50,237 nucleotides of DNA from Iphinoe sp. HA4291-MV1 (GTDB taxonomy: Bacteria; Cyanobacteriota; Cyanobacteriia; Cyanobacteriales; Nostocaceae): assembly GCA_019359415.1 (NCBI GenBank), contig JAHHHH010000056.1:1-50237 (forward strand), given 5' to 3'. Both the position numbers and the translations under genes were made by a program. Position 1 is the stretch's first letter. Each line of letters begins with the position of its first letter. Under the pieces are notes generated by a model that was not told the origin of the DNA, searched no databases, and saw nothing but the letters and a program-made list of their open reading frames with translations. This document shows positions 25,717-34,044 of this stretch, in pieces.

Positions 25717-26622
25717 GTGGAATTGGATCGGCAAAAGTTGGAAGCTGCTCTCCAGAAAGAGCGCAAAAGTCCTTATTTACCCTTTTCGCTACATCTTTTT
25801 GAAACTGTTTCTTCAACAAACCAAATCCTCTGGGACTTGCTAGCCCAAGGGGCTGAACCAGGATGTGTCGTTATTGCTACTCAGCAGACAGCAGGACGAG
25901 GACAATGGGGGCGTCAGTGGATGTCATCAGCTGGGGGATTATATCTCTCGGTGGCGATACTCCCAAAGGGAGTCGCGCAAAGCGCGATGGGCAAAGCCCC
26001 GCCAAGCGCGATCGCTAACGGCAAAGCGGCAGAAAATTTGACCGCTTTTTGCCTCCCCAAGCTGTATGCTATCAACAGCTACCAACTTACGCTGGCTACT
26101 GCTTGGGGAATTGCTCAACAATTGCGAAGCTGCGGCGTTCCTGTTGAGATTAAATGGCCTAATGATTTGGTATTAGTTAGCCGAAAACTAGGCGGTATTT
26201 TGACGGAAACTAAAGTACAGCAGGGACAAATCACCCAAGCAGTGATTGGTGTAGGTATGAATTGGGCAAATTCTGTACCGGAAACCGGAATCAATCTCCA
26301 AATGTGGCAAGCAAATCAGCATACCAAACCAATTTCCTGCCTGGAAATGCTCATCTCTACAGTTTTAATTGGAATAGAATCTGGTATACAATGCTTGTTC
26401 GAGGAAGGAGTCAATATATTGATATCCCGTTATCTAGAGTTACTGAAGAACATGGGCGATAAAGTATACGTCAACGATACTATAGGCACTATAGTTGGCG
26501 TAACCAATACAGGGGAGCTTCGAGTTCGTATGGAAACATCAGAACTGAAATCAGTAAAAACACCAGAATTTTACCTTCAACCCGGTATAATCAGTTTGGG
26601 TTACTCTCATTCATCTGACTAA
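25717..26622 (+). CDS. birA: Biotin-[acetyl-CoA carboxylase] ligase BirA with an in-frame insertion
   Basis: 301 residues from a GTG start; no N-terminal DNA-binding domain, so a pure ligase. Catalytic motifs: VSSTNQILWD, TAGRGQWGRQWMSSAGGLYL (biotinyl-adenylate loop), KWPNDLVLVSRKLGGILTE and VIGVGMNW; a small C-terminal beta domain follows. It attaches biotin to the carboxyl-carrier protein of acetyl-CoA carboxylase. Between LSVAILP and YQLTLATAWG about 35 extra residues are present, encoded by a string of short palindromes at 25960-26032. The usual protein has only a few residues there, so the insertion sits on a surface loop and probably leaves activity intact. Confidence 0.9.
   Translation: MELDRQKLEAALQKERKSPYLPFSLHLFETVSSTNQILWDLLAQGAEPGCVVIATQQTAGRGQWGRQWMSSAGGLYLSVAILPKGVAQSAMGKAPPSAIANGKAAENLTAFCLPKLYAINSYQLTLATAWGIAQQLRSCGVPVEIKWPNDLVLVSRKLGGILTETKVQQGQITQAVIGVGMNWANSVPETGINLQMWQANQHTKPISCLEMLISTVLIGIESGIQCLFEEGVNILISRYLELLKNMGDKVYVNDTIGTIVGVTNTGELRVRMETSELKSVKTPEFYLQPGIISLGYSHSSD
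25960..26032. repeat. Palindromic small-repeat insertion inside birA
   Basis: Consecutive mini-hairpins CTCCCAAAGGGAG (25960-25972), TCGCGCAAAGCGCGA (25973-25987), GGGCAAAGCCC (25989-25999) and HIP1 GCGATCGC (26008-26015), each built on a CAAAG-type loop. The pattern matches the small dispersed repeats known from Nostoc-type genomes and is inserted in frame. Confidence 0.75.
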
Positions 26623-26767
26623 GCCAAAACTTTAAATTGGATAATGGGTCTTAGTGAGCGCAAAAGCGTTGACTACAAATAAATACTCAATTCCAAATCA
26701 AAAATAAGTTGACAAGTTACTGACTTCACTTCTTTAAGGTCTCAATACACACAACACCAGAAAAACA

Positions 26768-28366
26768 ATGACGCAACGCAATCACTCTGCCGAGAACCGT
26801 TTGCATCAATTGTGGCAGCAAAGCCTATCAACAAGACGCTTTGCGTCTACGCTCCCAGCACAAAGTCTTGCTTGGCTTGGCAGCATCAGTATGCTAAGTA
26901 ATGGTGGCTTGGTGCTTGCCCAAACCGAATCACAAATAGACAATATCGTTCCTGTTGAAAGTTCCCAACCAACACCAGCGGCAAATCCAATCAAAAAAGA
27001 TTCTGTTGAACAGAACAATAACACCCCCGCAGTGGAGGCGGCACAATCGCAACCCGAATTTTCTCAACGCCGAGCCAGACTCACACAGAGACTATCCAAG
27101 TCAAAAACATCTAGTCCTGCGGTAGTTATTGGAAATTCCAAACCCCGAACAGAAGATTCTGATTCTGAGGTAGCTAATAGAAAGTCAAAACCTCAAGTAG
27201 AAGTTTCCGCACCTACCGAAAGTGTGAGAAAATGGAGAGCGAGGTTAGAGAAAAAGCCTCAAGTAGAGACTTCGCGCTCAAGCACAACTATGAACGAGGA
27301 GAAACCCAAACAAGAGGTTTCCCCCCAAGAGAACAACAACTCCCCTGCCTCCTCTGCTAATAACTCCACCCCTAAAGATTACAACAACGCTTATATCGAC
27401 CCCAATCAATACAACGTTGGTGCTACCGATAAGTATCAAGCACCGAATTCTGTGATGATTACAGAACGGTCTAATACTGAATTACCCCAAAAGAAAGCAC
27501 CCAGTTGGATTAGAAGAAGCAAACCTGCCACCTTAGCAACTGTACCGCCAGTTAGACGCGTTGCTACAGGTGAGAGGAGCTCTCTGGTACGTTCCACTCC
27601 TGGTATTGTTTCTGGTGTTGTGACGAGTACTCTCAGGCGTCGCACTTCTCAAATGGCTTCTAGTAGTGTAACCAAGGATACGTACCGTCCCAATCGATTT
27701 ATCCCTAACTTCACTCCTAACACACCTAACACAACAGTAAGTTCAGTACCCATTGCGCCATCAGGTGGTAGCTTACCAGCGCCAGTCACTGCTGAAAATG
27801 TTGCTCCTCGCCTCAGTAATGTCACTTACGACATCCCGCTGGCAGCAGTATTGCCGCAAATAAACTACGGTGGTATCTATGGTGGCAGACTCGCAAGTGG
27901 TTCAGGATTGATGTATCCCCTTTCTGTTCCCTCTGTAATGACTTCTCTGTTTGGTTGGCGAGTTCATCCCATTACAGGCGATCGCCGTTTCCACTCAGGT
28001 ACAGACATCGGCGCAGCTATGGGAACACCTGTTTTGGCAGCTTACCCTGGTAAAGTAGAGAGTGCTGACTGGTTGGGTGGCTATGGCTTGGCGGTTATAC
28101 TTAACCACAGCAACGCGCAACAAACTCTTTACGGTCATATGTCAGAAATCTTTGTTCAACCCGGACAGTGGGTGGAACAGGGAACTGTCATCGGACGGGT
28201 TGGCAGTACTGGTAACTCCACTGGTCCCCATTTGCACTTTGAGGTGCGTCAGCTGACACCAGAAGGATGGGTTGCTACTGATCCAGGTGCACAATTAGAG
28301 TACGCCCTCGGTCAATTAATTCAATCCTTACATACGGCTCAGGCTCCCCAGCAACCAGGTAGCTAG
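26768..28366 (+). CDS. M23-family murein peptidase (LysM-less, long low-complexity N-terminus)
   Basis: 532 residues. A hydrophobic stretch at about 30-52 (LAWLGSISMLSNGGLVLAQ) looks like an internal signal or anchor. Residues about 55-350 are low-complexity Pro/Ser/Asn/Lys/Arg-rich linker, suited to spanning the envelope. The C-terminal 140 residues are the lysostaphin-type M23 domain: FGWRVHPITGDRRFHSGTDIG (His and Asp zinc ligands), TLYGHMSEI and GPHLHFEV (HxH). All zinc ligands are present, so it should be an active endopeptidase cleaving peptidoglycan cross-links. It is followed at once by a heptamer array. Confidence 0.88.
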   Translation: MTQRNHSAENRLHQLWQQSLSTRRFASTLPAQSLAWLGSISMLSNGGLVLAQTESQIDNIVPVESSQPTPAANPIKKDSVEQNNNTPAVEAAQSQPEFSQRRARLTQRLSKSKTSSPAVVIGNSKPRTEDSDSEVANRKSKPQVEVSAPTESVRKWRARLEKKPQVETSRSSTTMNEEKPKQEVSPQENNNSPASSANNSTPKDYNNAYIDPNQYNVGATDKYQAPNSVMITERSNTELPQKKAPSWIRRSKPATLATVPPVRRVATGERSSLVRSTPGIVSGVVTSTLRRRTSQMASSSVTKDTYRPNRFIPNFTPNTPNTTVSSVPIAPSGGSLPAPVTAENVAPRLSNVTYDIPLAAVLPQINYGGIYGGRLASGSGLMYPLSVPSVMTSLFGWRVHPITGDRRFHSGTDIGAAMGTPVLAAYPGKVESADWLGGYGLAVILNHSNAQQTLYGHMSEIFVQPGQWVEQGTVIGRVGSTGNSTGPHLHFEVRQLTPEGWVATDPGAQLEYALGQLIQSLHTAQAPQQPGS

Positions 28367-28386
28367 AAGATTGGGAATTGGGAATT

Positions 28387-28491
28387 GCCCATTGCCCATT
28401 GCCCATTGCCCCTTGCCCATTGCCCATTGCCCCTTGCCCATTGCCCATTGCCCATTGCCCATTGCCCCTTGCCCATTGCCCATTGCCCCTT
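28387..28491. repeat. Heptanucleotide array GCCCATT, 15 units
   Basis: Fifteen uninterrupted 7-bp units, GCCCATT with GCCCCTT at units 4, 7, 12 and 15, preceded by GGGAATTGGGAATT. This is the short tandemly repeated repetitive (STRR) type of heterocystous cyanobacteria. It lies between the M23 peptidase stop and the convergent ribE stop, ending six bases from ribE. Confidence 0.9.
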
Positions 28492-28496
28492 TTTCC

Positions 28497-29177
28497 TCAG
28501 AAATACCCGTGTTCAACTAAGAACACGGGTGTTATATCATTTGGGATTGTGTCTGTCCCTTGTTTAAGGTCTTGATTGCCAAAAGAAAGGAACTTTTCTA
28601 CGTATTTGCCAAGAATATCTCCCTCTAAATTCACCCAATCACCCGGGCTTAAGTACTGGAAATTGGTTTCAGTGTAGGTTAGAGGAATCACCGCTACCTT
28701 AAATTGTGAGAGTTCTGGCTGATAATCGGCTACTGTAAGGCTGATGCCATTTATTGCAATACTCCCTTTAGGGACGATATAACGAGCGATCGCACCTGGA
28801 GCCGTAAACGTCATTTCCCAAGAGGTTGCTGTAGCTTGTGCTGATACCAGTTGACCTATACCATCCACGTGTCCCATGACAAAATGACCGCCGACTTTAC
28901 CCCCTACCCTCAGCGATGCTTCTAAGTTAACGTACCTTTGTTGTGTTTCTTCTTGTCCCAGTGTCGTGCGGCGTAGGGTTTCTGGCGAAGCCGTAGCGAT
29001 AAATCCGTCTTTTAAAAATTTTTCTACCGTTAGACAGATGCCGTCTACAGCAATGCTGTCGCCCGTCGCTAAATCTTGCATAATGACATTAGATGACTGA
29101 ATCACACAAGTGATTTGCCAAGAATCCCCCTCCAGGGGCCTTACTGTTCCTAATGCTTGGATTATTCCTGTAAACAC
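28497..29177 (-). CDS. ribE: Riboflavin synthase, alpha subunit
   Basis: 226 residues, two homologous lumazine-binding halves: MFTGIIQALG ... GDSIAVDGICLTV, and GGHFVMGHVDGIG ... PKGSIAINGISLTV. It joins two molecules of 6,7-dimethyl-8-ribityllumazine to make riboflavin. The C-terminus after about residue 205 (FGNQDLKQGTD...) is extended by roughly 15-20 residues relative to the common length, and its last codons are part of an inverted repeat (ACCCGTGTTC/GAACACGGGT, 28505-28530) that could double as a terminator. ATG start. I see no FMN riboswitch upstream. Confidence 0.93.
   Translation of the reverse strand: MFTGIIQALGTVRPLEGDSWQITCVIQSSNVIMQDLATGDSIAVDGICLTVEKFLKDGFIATASPETLRRTTLGQEETQQRYVNLEASLRVGGKVGGHFVMGHVDGIGQLVSAQATATSWEMTFTAPGAIARYIVPKGSIAINGISLTVADYQPELSQFKVAVIPLTYTETNFQYLSPGDWVNLEGDILGKYVEKFLSFGNQDLKQGTDTIPNDITPVFLVEHGYF
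28505..28530. terminator. Hairpin overlapping the 3' end of ribE
   Basis: ACCCGTGTTC and GAACACGGGT form a 10-bp stem with a 6-base loop within the last codons of ribE. On the minus strand it is followed by ATTTCTGAGG, only a weak T-run. Position suggests a 3'-end structure for ribE transcripts. Confidence 0.45.
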
Positions 29178-29517
29178 GGCTTTTTTGCAAAACTAACTCT
29201 ATTTTATTGCTTATTTTTGCCTAAAAGCAGCTAGTAATTCTCACATTTTTTTAATATTTAAGGTATAAAATTAGACAAAAAAACTATGTCAATATTTCAA
29301 AATATTTACATCTGTAACTACGCATACTTGAGAAAGTAGATTATTGTCGAATTAGACTGGTTTGACTTACTCTGGTGTTCACATCCATTTAGGAGTTTAA
29401 TAGAAGCAATTATAGAGAATGAAAAGTCATGTTTATCTTTGCCCCAAGATGGATCAAACCAAAGTACGATTTGTTACATATAACCTTAGCGATCAAAGGA
29501 TTTTAGAGGCTTAGCCA
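29178..29517. other. Divergent promoter region (ribE / bifunctional nuclease)
   Basis: 340 AT-rich bases between divergent genes. No repeat or RNA gene seen. GTA-N8-TAC occurs at 29314-29327, matching the NtcA consensus, but spacing to a -10-like TAGACT is 25 rather than 22-23 bases, so it is noted only. Confidence 0.3.
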
Positions 29518-30015
29518 ATGATTGAAATGAAAGTCGCTGGCATAGCATTAGATGCCATAACCCGCAGCCCAATTGTACTGTTGAAAGATGCTTCTGACCG
29601 CCGTGCATTACCAATTTATATCGGTCAGGAACAGGCTAGGGCAATTATGGGCGCACTGGAGAATCAAAAACCTCCAAGACCCTTAACCCATGACCTGATT
29701 GTGAATATTCTGGATGTATGGAACGTCGCTCTGGAAAAGATCATCATTCATTCGTTACAAAAGGATACATTTTATGCATCTTTAATTGTGAAGCAAGGTG
29801 ATGTCAAAAAAGAAATAGATGCGCGTCCCAGCGATGCGATCGCACTCGCCCTCCGTACAAATACTCCTATCTGGGTCATGGAAGAAGTCGTTGCTGATGC
29901 TTCTATCCCCGTAGATCGTGATGCAGATGAAGCCGAACAGCAAGCTTTCCGAGAATTTATCTCCAATCTCCGACCCGAGGATTTGATTAAGCGCTTTGGC
30001 AGTAGCGAAATATAG
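29518..30015 (+). CDS. Bifunctional nuclease (BFN/DUF151) family protein
   Basis: 165 residues: MIEMKVAGIALDAITRSPIVLLKDASDRRALPIYIGQEQA, then RPLTHDLIVNILD and the signature IDARPSDAIALALRTNTPIWV. An acidic segment (DRDADEAEQQAFREF) follows, as in cyanobacterial members. The plant relatives have combined DNase/RNase activity; the bacterial role is not settled. GAGGC eight bases upstream of the ATG is the likely ribosome site. The aldo/keto reductase gene follows 64 bases downstream in the same direction and may be co-transcribed. Confidence 0.9.
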   Translation: MIEMKVAGIALDAITRSPIVLLKDASDRRALPIYIGQEQARAIMGALENQKPPRPLTHDLIVNILDVWNVALEKIIIHSLQKDTFYASLIVKQGDVKKEIDARPSDAIALALRTNTPIWVMEEVVADASIPVDRDADEAEQQAFREFISNLRPEDLIKRFGSSEI

Positions 30016-30079
30016 AAAAGTTATGAGTTATAACTGAGGAGTTATAAGTGACTTGCTTAAACTCCTAACTCTGTTAAAG

Positions 30080-31210
30080 ATGCAGTACCGACGCTTTGGG
30101 AAAACGAATCTGGGCTTGTCTGTGTTTTCCTTAGGGACAATGCGCTATTTAGATTCACCGGAGAATGCATGGCAGACCATCCAGAAAGCTATAGTACTGG
30201 GGATTAATCATTTAGAAACTGCCAGAGGATACGGTAAGAGTGAGGAGTATCTTGGTAGGGCAATTACTCTCGGATTACCAGTTTCTCGTTCTCAAGTTCA
30301 CATCACCACTAAAATTCCACCGACACCGGATGCTGACACTATGCGTCGGTATATCAATGAATCTTTGGAACGGTTAAAGTTGGATTATCTAGATTGCCTG
30401 GGGATTCACGGCTTAAATACATGGGAACATCTTAACTGGGTAAAAGCCAAGGGTGGCTGTATGCAGGCGGTGCAGGAAGCTGTTGGGGATGGTCGGGTGC
30501 GACACGTTGGTTTTTCTACCCATGCACCTTTGGAGATCATTTTGGCAGCGGTAGATACAGATTTTTTTGAATTTGTCAATCTGCATTATTACTATTTTTC
30601 TCAACACAATGCAGAGGCAATTCAAAGAGCTTCTGAGAAAGATATGGGAGTGTTTATTATTTCTCCTGCAGATAAGGGAGGACGCCTGTATACGCCACCC
30701 CAAATTTTGAAGGATTTGTGTTCTCCTTTTTCACCCCTAGAGTTAAATTATCGGTTTTTACTGAGTGACCCTCGAATTACGACTCTTAGCGTGGGACCAG
30801 CACACCCAGATGAATTAACGGAACCTTTGCGAGTTGCAGACCGTAGTGAAAAGCTAACCCCAGAGGAAATCACGGTTTTTCAACGTCTAGAAAATCATCA
30901 AAAAGCTATTTTGGCAACAGATAAATGTAGCCAGTGCTATGCTTGTTTACCGTGCCCGGAAAATATTAATATTCCAGAAGTGTTGCGGCTACGAAATCTT
31001 GCCGTCGCATATGACATGAGCGACTTTGGACAATACCGCTACAAAATGTTTGAAAATGCAGGTCACTGGTTTAGTGGAATGAAAGCTAACCGTTGTACAG
31101 AATGCGGTGACTGTCTTCCTAGGTGTCCAGAAGAGTTAAATATTCCAACTTTGTTACAAGATACTCATAGTAGGCTCAATGGACCATCAGGACGGCGATT
31201 GTGGGGGTAG
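30080..31210 (+). CDS. Aldo/keto reductase with C-terminal 4Fe-4S domain
   Basis: 376 residues from ATG 30080 (MQYRRFGKTNLGLSVFSLGT); a start 27 bases upstream would add a short unlikely extension. The N-terminal 270 residues form the TIM barrel, with HLETARGYGKSEEYLGRAI (catalytic Tyr region), HITTKIPP, GIHGL (His) and FSTHAP. The C-terminal part has two cysteine sets, CSQCYACLPCPENINIPEV and CTECGDCLPRCPEELNIP, typical of ferredoxin-like [4Fe-4S] binding. This fused class is widespread in cyanobacteria and anaerobes; substrate unknown, probably ferredoxin- or NADPH-linked carbonyl reduction. Confidence 0.9.
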   Translation: MQYRRFGKTNLGLSVFSLGTMRYLDSPENAWQTIQKAIVLGINHLETARGYGKSEEYLGRAITLGLPVSRSQVHITTKIPPTPDADTMRRYINESLERLKLDYLDCLGIHGLNTWEHLNWVKAKGGCMQAVQEAVGDGRVRHVGFSTHAPLEIILAAVDTDFFEFVNLHYYYFSQHNAEAIQRASEKDMGVFIISPADKGGRLYTPPQILKDLCSPFSPLELNYRFLLSDPRITTLSVGPAHPDELTEPLRVADRSEKLTPEEITVFQRLENHQKAILATDKCSQCYACLPCPENINIPEVLRLRNLAVAYDMSDFGQYRYKMFENAGHWFSGMKANRCTECGDCLPRCPEELNIPTLLQDTHSRLNGPSGRRLWG

Positions 31211-31372
31211 GGTGATTGGTTTTCTCCCAATTGTAGCTACTGTCGCGTAGTAGTACGCCCATGCTAGTGGGTCGTCCTTTTCTTTTGAAACGTCTAAATA
31301 CCGCACTTCGACGTTAGGTAGGTTCGTATTTTTGATGAAACGTGTGTCAGGATTACCTTGTGTCTTCGTCAT
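31187..31372 (-). CDS. Hypothetical 61-residue protein downstream of a Uma2 gene
   Basis: From ATG 31372, with GAAGTGAG just upstream, 61 codons (MTKTQGNPDTRF ... LAWAYYYATVATIGRKPI). It starts eight bases after the Uma2 stop and overlaps the 3' end of the reductase gene by 24 bases on the other strand. I recognise no family. Coupling to the Uma2 gene and a plausible ribosome site support it, the short length does not. Confidence 0.4.
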   Translation of the reverse strand: MTKTQGNPDTRFIKNTNLPNVEVRYLDVSKEKDDPLAWAYYYATVATIGRKPITLPPQSPS

Positions 31373-31379
31373 CTCACTT

Positions 31380-31967
31380 CTACAATAATCTTGCCAATGG
31401 CAATGTAAACCCAGGCACAACATCTTCACCACTTAAAATAGCTGTAGCTGGATACTGGGTTATTGAACCATTCATACGATAAACCAAAGCTTGCTGATTT
31501 TGACGCTCAATTAACCATCCCAACTTGACACCATTAGCTATATATTCCTCCATCTTAGTTTTCAGTTTTTCTAAACTATCGTTTTTAGAACGAATTTCAA
31601 CGACAAAGTCGGGTGCGAGGTTGATAAACTTGTCCTCTTGTTCATCCCAACCTTCGCTTAAGCGTCCTTTAGACACAAAAGCTGCATCAGGGGAACGTAC
31701 AGCAGTATTGGGTAATCTAAAACCCGTACTTGAACTGAACACTTCACCTAAATCGTGACTTTCTACCCAATTGAACAAATAAGCTCCTGCCTTTATTTCT
31801 CGATTTCCAGAAATTCCCCCTGTTGGTGGCATAGTTTCTAATGTTCCATCAGCATTACGTTCAAATCGAAGTTCTGGGTTTTGTGAACTCGTTAGCATAA
31901 GTTCTTCATCAGTGACAGTGTACAGAGACTGCACCTTAACTTTTTTGCTGTTCATGACAAATGCCAT
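31380..31967 (-). CDS. Uma2-family (DUF820) putative endonuclease
   Basis: 195 residues. N-terminal YTVTDEELMLTSSQNPELRFERNADG, then SGNREIKAGAYLFNWV, PDAAFVS and LAPDFVVEIRSKNDSLEKLKTKMEEYIANGVKLGWLIERQ. The core acidic residues (PDAAF; VVEIRS) and Lys in KLKTKM are present. It differs clearly from the other Uma2 gene at 21723 (that one has the DNKVKLKLY-like helix and is closer to the LSPGENN subtype), so the two are not a recent duplication. It may form a small operon with the 61-residue gene. Confidence 0.88.
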   Translation of the reverse strand: MAFVMNSKKVKVQSLYTVTDEELMLTSSQNPELRFERNADGTLETMPPTGGISGNREIKAGAYLFNWVESHDLGEVFSSSTGFRLPNTAVRSPDAAFVSKGRLSEGWDEQEDKFINLAPDFVVEIRSKNDSLEKLKTKMEEYIANGVKLGWLIERQNQQALVYRMNGSITQYPATAILSGEDVVPGFTLPLARLL

Positions 31968-32102
31968 TGAAAGGTTGATATACAGTTCAATTTTAGTTAG
32001 TGGTTATTTAAAGAATGAAGGATGAAGTCTGAATAATTTCATCCTTCATCCTTGTTGCTTGATGCACAGCTATAAGAAAAATGAATGACTGTTTTCTTTT
32101 TG

Positions 32103-33167
32103 CTAACGGAACATACTACTTACAGAGCTATCTTCGTGAATTCGCCAGATAGTTTCCCCAAGCAGATTAGCCACTGACCGCACCACTAATTGTGGAAAGC
32201 GATCGCGAAGCGGGCGCTCTGCGCCATCGCGCACAGACTCCCCCGGAGTATTGCTTTCTGGGATGGGAATTGTATTTGTGACAATCACTTCCTCAAACAC
32301 GCCGCTTGATAACCGCTCAATTGCAGGTGGTGAGAACACTGCATGAGTAGCACAAGCATAAACCTGACGTGCCCCTTCCTCACGCAAGAGTTTTGCTCCC
32401 GCAGTGATAGTACCGCCAGTGTCTATCATGTCATCCACCAGCACTGCCGTTTTGTCCTTGACATCGCCGATGACATTTAACACTTCGGCAACGTTGTGAG
32501 TCTGACGACGTTTGTCTATAATTGCTAGTGGCGCATCGTTGAGCTTTTTGGCGAATGCCCTCGCTCGTGCTACGCCACCGACATCTGGGGAAACCACGAC
32601 AAGGTCAGGCAGTTGTTTGCTTGCTAGATAATCGAGCAACACCGGAGAACCGTAGACGTGATCTAGCGGTATATCGAAATAACCTTGAATCTGAGCTGAG
32701 TGCAAATCCATTGCGAGAATACGGTTAGCCCCTGCTTCTGTAATGAGATTTGCCACCAGTTTGGCAGTGATTGACTCTCTTCCTGCCGTTTTCCGGTCAG
32801 CGCGGGCATAACCATAATAGGGAATGACTGCGGTGACTTGGCGCGCAGAAGCACGCCGACAGGCATCAATCATAATCAGCAATTCCATCAAATTGTCATT
32901 CACAGGACGACAACAGGGCTGGATGAGATAAACATCACAGCCCCGTATTGATTCTTGGATTTGAATATATAGTTCTCCATCAGCAAATCGTTTGCGAATC
33001 ATTGGTCCCAAATCCATGCCCAGGTAACGAGCGACTTCTTGGGACAGTGGTACATTGGCAGAGCCAGATAACAGCCGCAGGCGAGTATTTTCAGTTAGTC
33101 CTGTTGTAGTCGGCTGCACTTTTAAAGTTACAGAACTGAGCACAGCAGATCCTCGATGTGCATTCAT
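32103..33167 (-). CDS. prs: Ribose-phosphate pyrophosphokinase with an in-frame insertion
   Basis: 354 residues, above the family norm of about 310-330. It makes PRPP from ribose-5-phosphate and ATP. Motifs: RLLSGSANVPLSQEVARYLG, RFADGELYIQIQESIRG, the Mg/ATP loop YYGYARADRKTAGRESITAK, DLHSAQIQGYFDIPLDHVYG, and the PRPP loop VLVDDMIDTGGTI. The first 25 residues are a weakly conserved extension. Near the C-terminus about 18 extra residues (NTPGESVRDGAERPLRD) separate IPIPES from RFPQL, encoded by palindromic repeat DNA at about 32192-32254. The C-terminal ETIWRIHEDSSVSSMF is normal, so the frame is intact. Confidence 0.94.
   Translation of the reverse strand: MNAHRGSAVLSSVTLKVQPTTTGLTENTRLRLLSGSANVPLSQEVARYLGMDLGPMIRKRFADGELYIQIQESIRGCDVYLIQPCCRPVNDNLMELLIMIDACRRASARQVTAVIPYYGYARADRKTAGRESITAKLVANLITEAGANRILAMDLHSAQIQGYFDIPLDHVYGSPVLLDYLASKQLPDLVVVSPDVGGVARARAFAKKLNDAPLAIIDKRRQTHNVAEVLNVIGDVKDKTAVLVDDMIDTGGTITAGAKLLREEGARQVYACATHAVFSPPAIERLSSGVFEEVIVTNTIPIPESNTPGESVRDGAERPLRDRFPQLVVRSVANLLGETIWRIHEDSSVSSMFR
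32192..32254. repeat. Palindromic small-repeat insertion inside prs
   Basis: Contains HIP1 (GCGATCGC, 32200-32207), GGGCGCTCTGCGCC and ACTCCCCCGGAGT, flanked by GAAAGC and its mirror GCTTTC. About 54-60 bases, a multiple of three, added where the protein family normally runs directly from IPIPE to RFPQL. Confidence 0.6.
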
Positions 33168-33725
33168 GGCAATCTTATCACTAGAGATTAGACAGCTTTA
33201 ACCAGAAAATAATCTGAAAAAAATATATAAGCTTTTTTAAGCTTTCATAAAAACTTTAAACATAACCTCCATAAAACGACATCTTGCTCATTTTCCAGCT
33301 CTTGCACTTGCAAACCATTGATAGCTTAACTGAACATTAAGCCTATAAACCATACCTATCATTTAGATTTTTTCGACATGAATTGAAAAAACTAACTCAA
33401 TTGGATGTATGCTTGGCAGACTCTCCCCTTTAACCACCTAATCGATTGCTTTGCTCAAGCATTCACAGCTTAACTATTGAATTTGATTTATGATAAGCAT
33501 AAATACTTAAGAACTGTTCCAATAAGGGAACCTGGATTTTCAATGATACTGGTTCTGACTGCAAATTGAGAAACTGTTAGACTTTTTTTAACTTGTAATC
33601 AAACACTATAATTCCGGGGTACTTAGAGGGTTGGGAAGTCTGATCAGAGTTAAAACTGACATAGTATTGGGAATTGGGAATTGGAAATAGGGAACAAAAG
33701 AGCTGGGAACTGGGAATCGAGCATT
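33168..33725. other. Intergenic region upstream of prs
   Basis: About 550 AT-rich bases with no gene. Contains AAGCTTTTTTAAGCTTT (33230-33246) near the prs promoter side. The last 60 bases before the heptamer array are GGGAATTGGGAATTGG-type low-complexity spacer, as at 28370. Confidence 0.4.
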
Positions 33726-33928
33726 GCCCGTTGCCCGTTGCCCGTTGCCCGTTGCCCGTTGCCCGTTGCCCGTTGCCCGTTGCCCGTTGCCCGTTGCCCG
33801 TTGCCCGTTGCCCATTGCCCATTGCCCATTGCCCATTGCCCATTGCCCATTGCCCATTGCCCATTGCCCATTGCCCATTGCCCATTGCCCATTGCCCATT
33901 GCCCATTGCCCGTTGCCCCTTGCCCATT
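33726..33928. repeat. Heptanucleotide array, 29 units in two homogeneous blocks
   Basis: Twelve GCCCGTT units (33726-33809), then fourteen GCCCATT units (33810-33907), then one each of GCCCGTT, GCCCCTT and GCCCATT. Same STRR family as 28387-28491. The sharp block boundary suggests two separate slippage expansions. It ends about 115 bases before the kinase gene start, so it lies in or near that gene's promoter. Confidence 0.92.
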
Positions 33929-34044
33929 CCCCTTGTCCCCCTTGACGGCTGTCAAAAGAAAGTTCAATCTACGGTGTCCGCTTGGAAACTATCCGTATCA
34001 TAGTAAAGTCCTCCTCTGTTGCTATTACATTCAATTCATCGACG

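Noticed and set aside
29314-29327. NtcA-type site GTA-N8-TAC
   Set aside because: Expected by chance several times in 50 kb; spacing to a -10-like box does not fit well.
29178-29517. FMN riboswitch upstream of ribE
   Set aside because: No conserved RFN-type elements seen in the leader.
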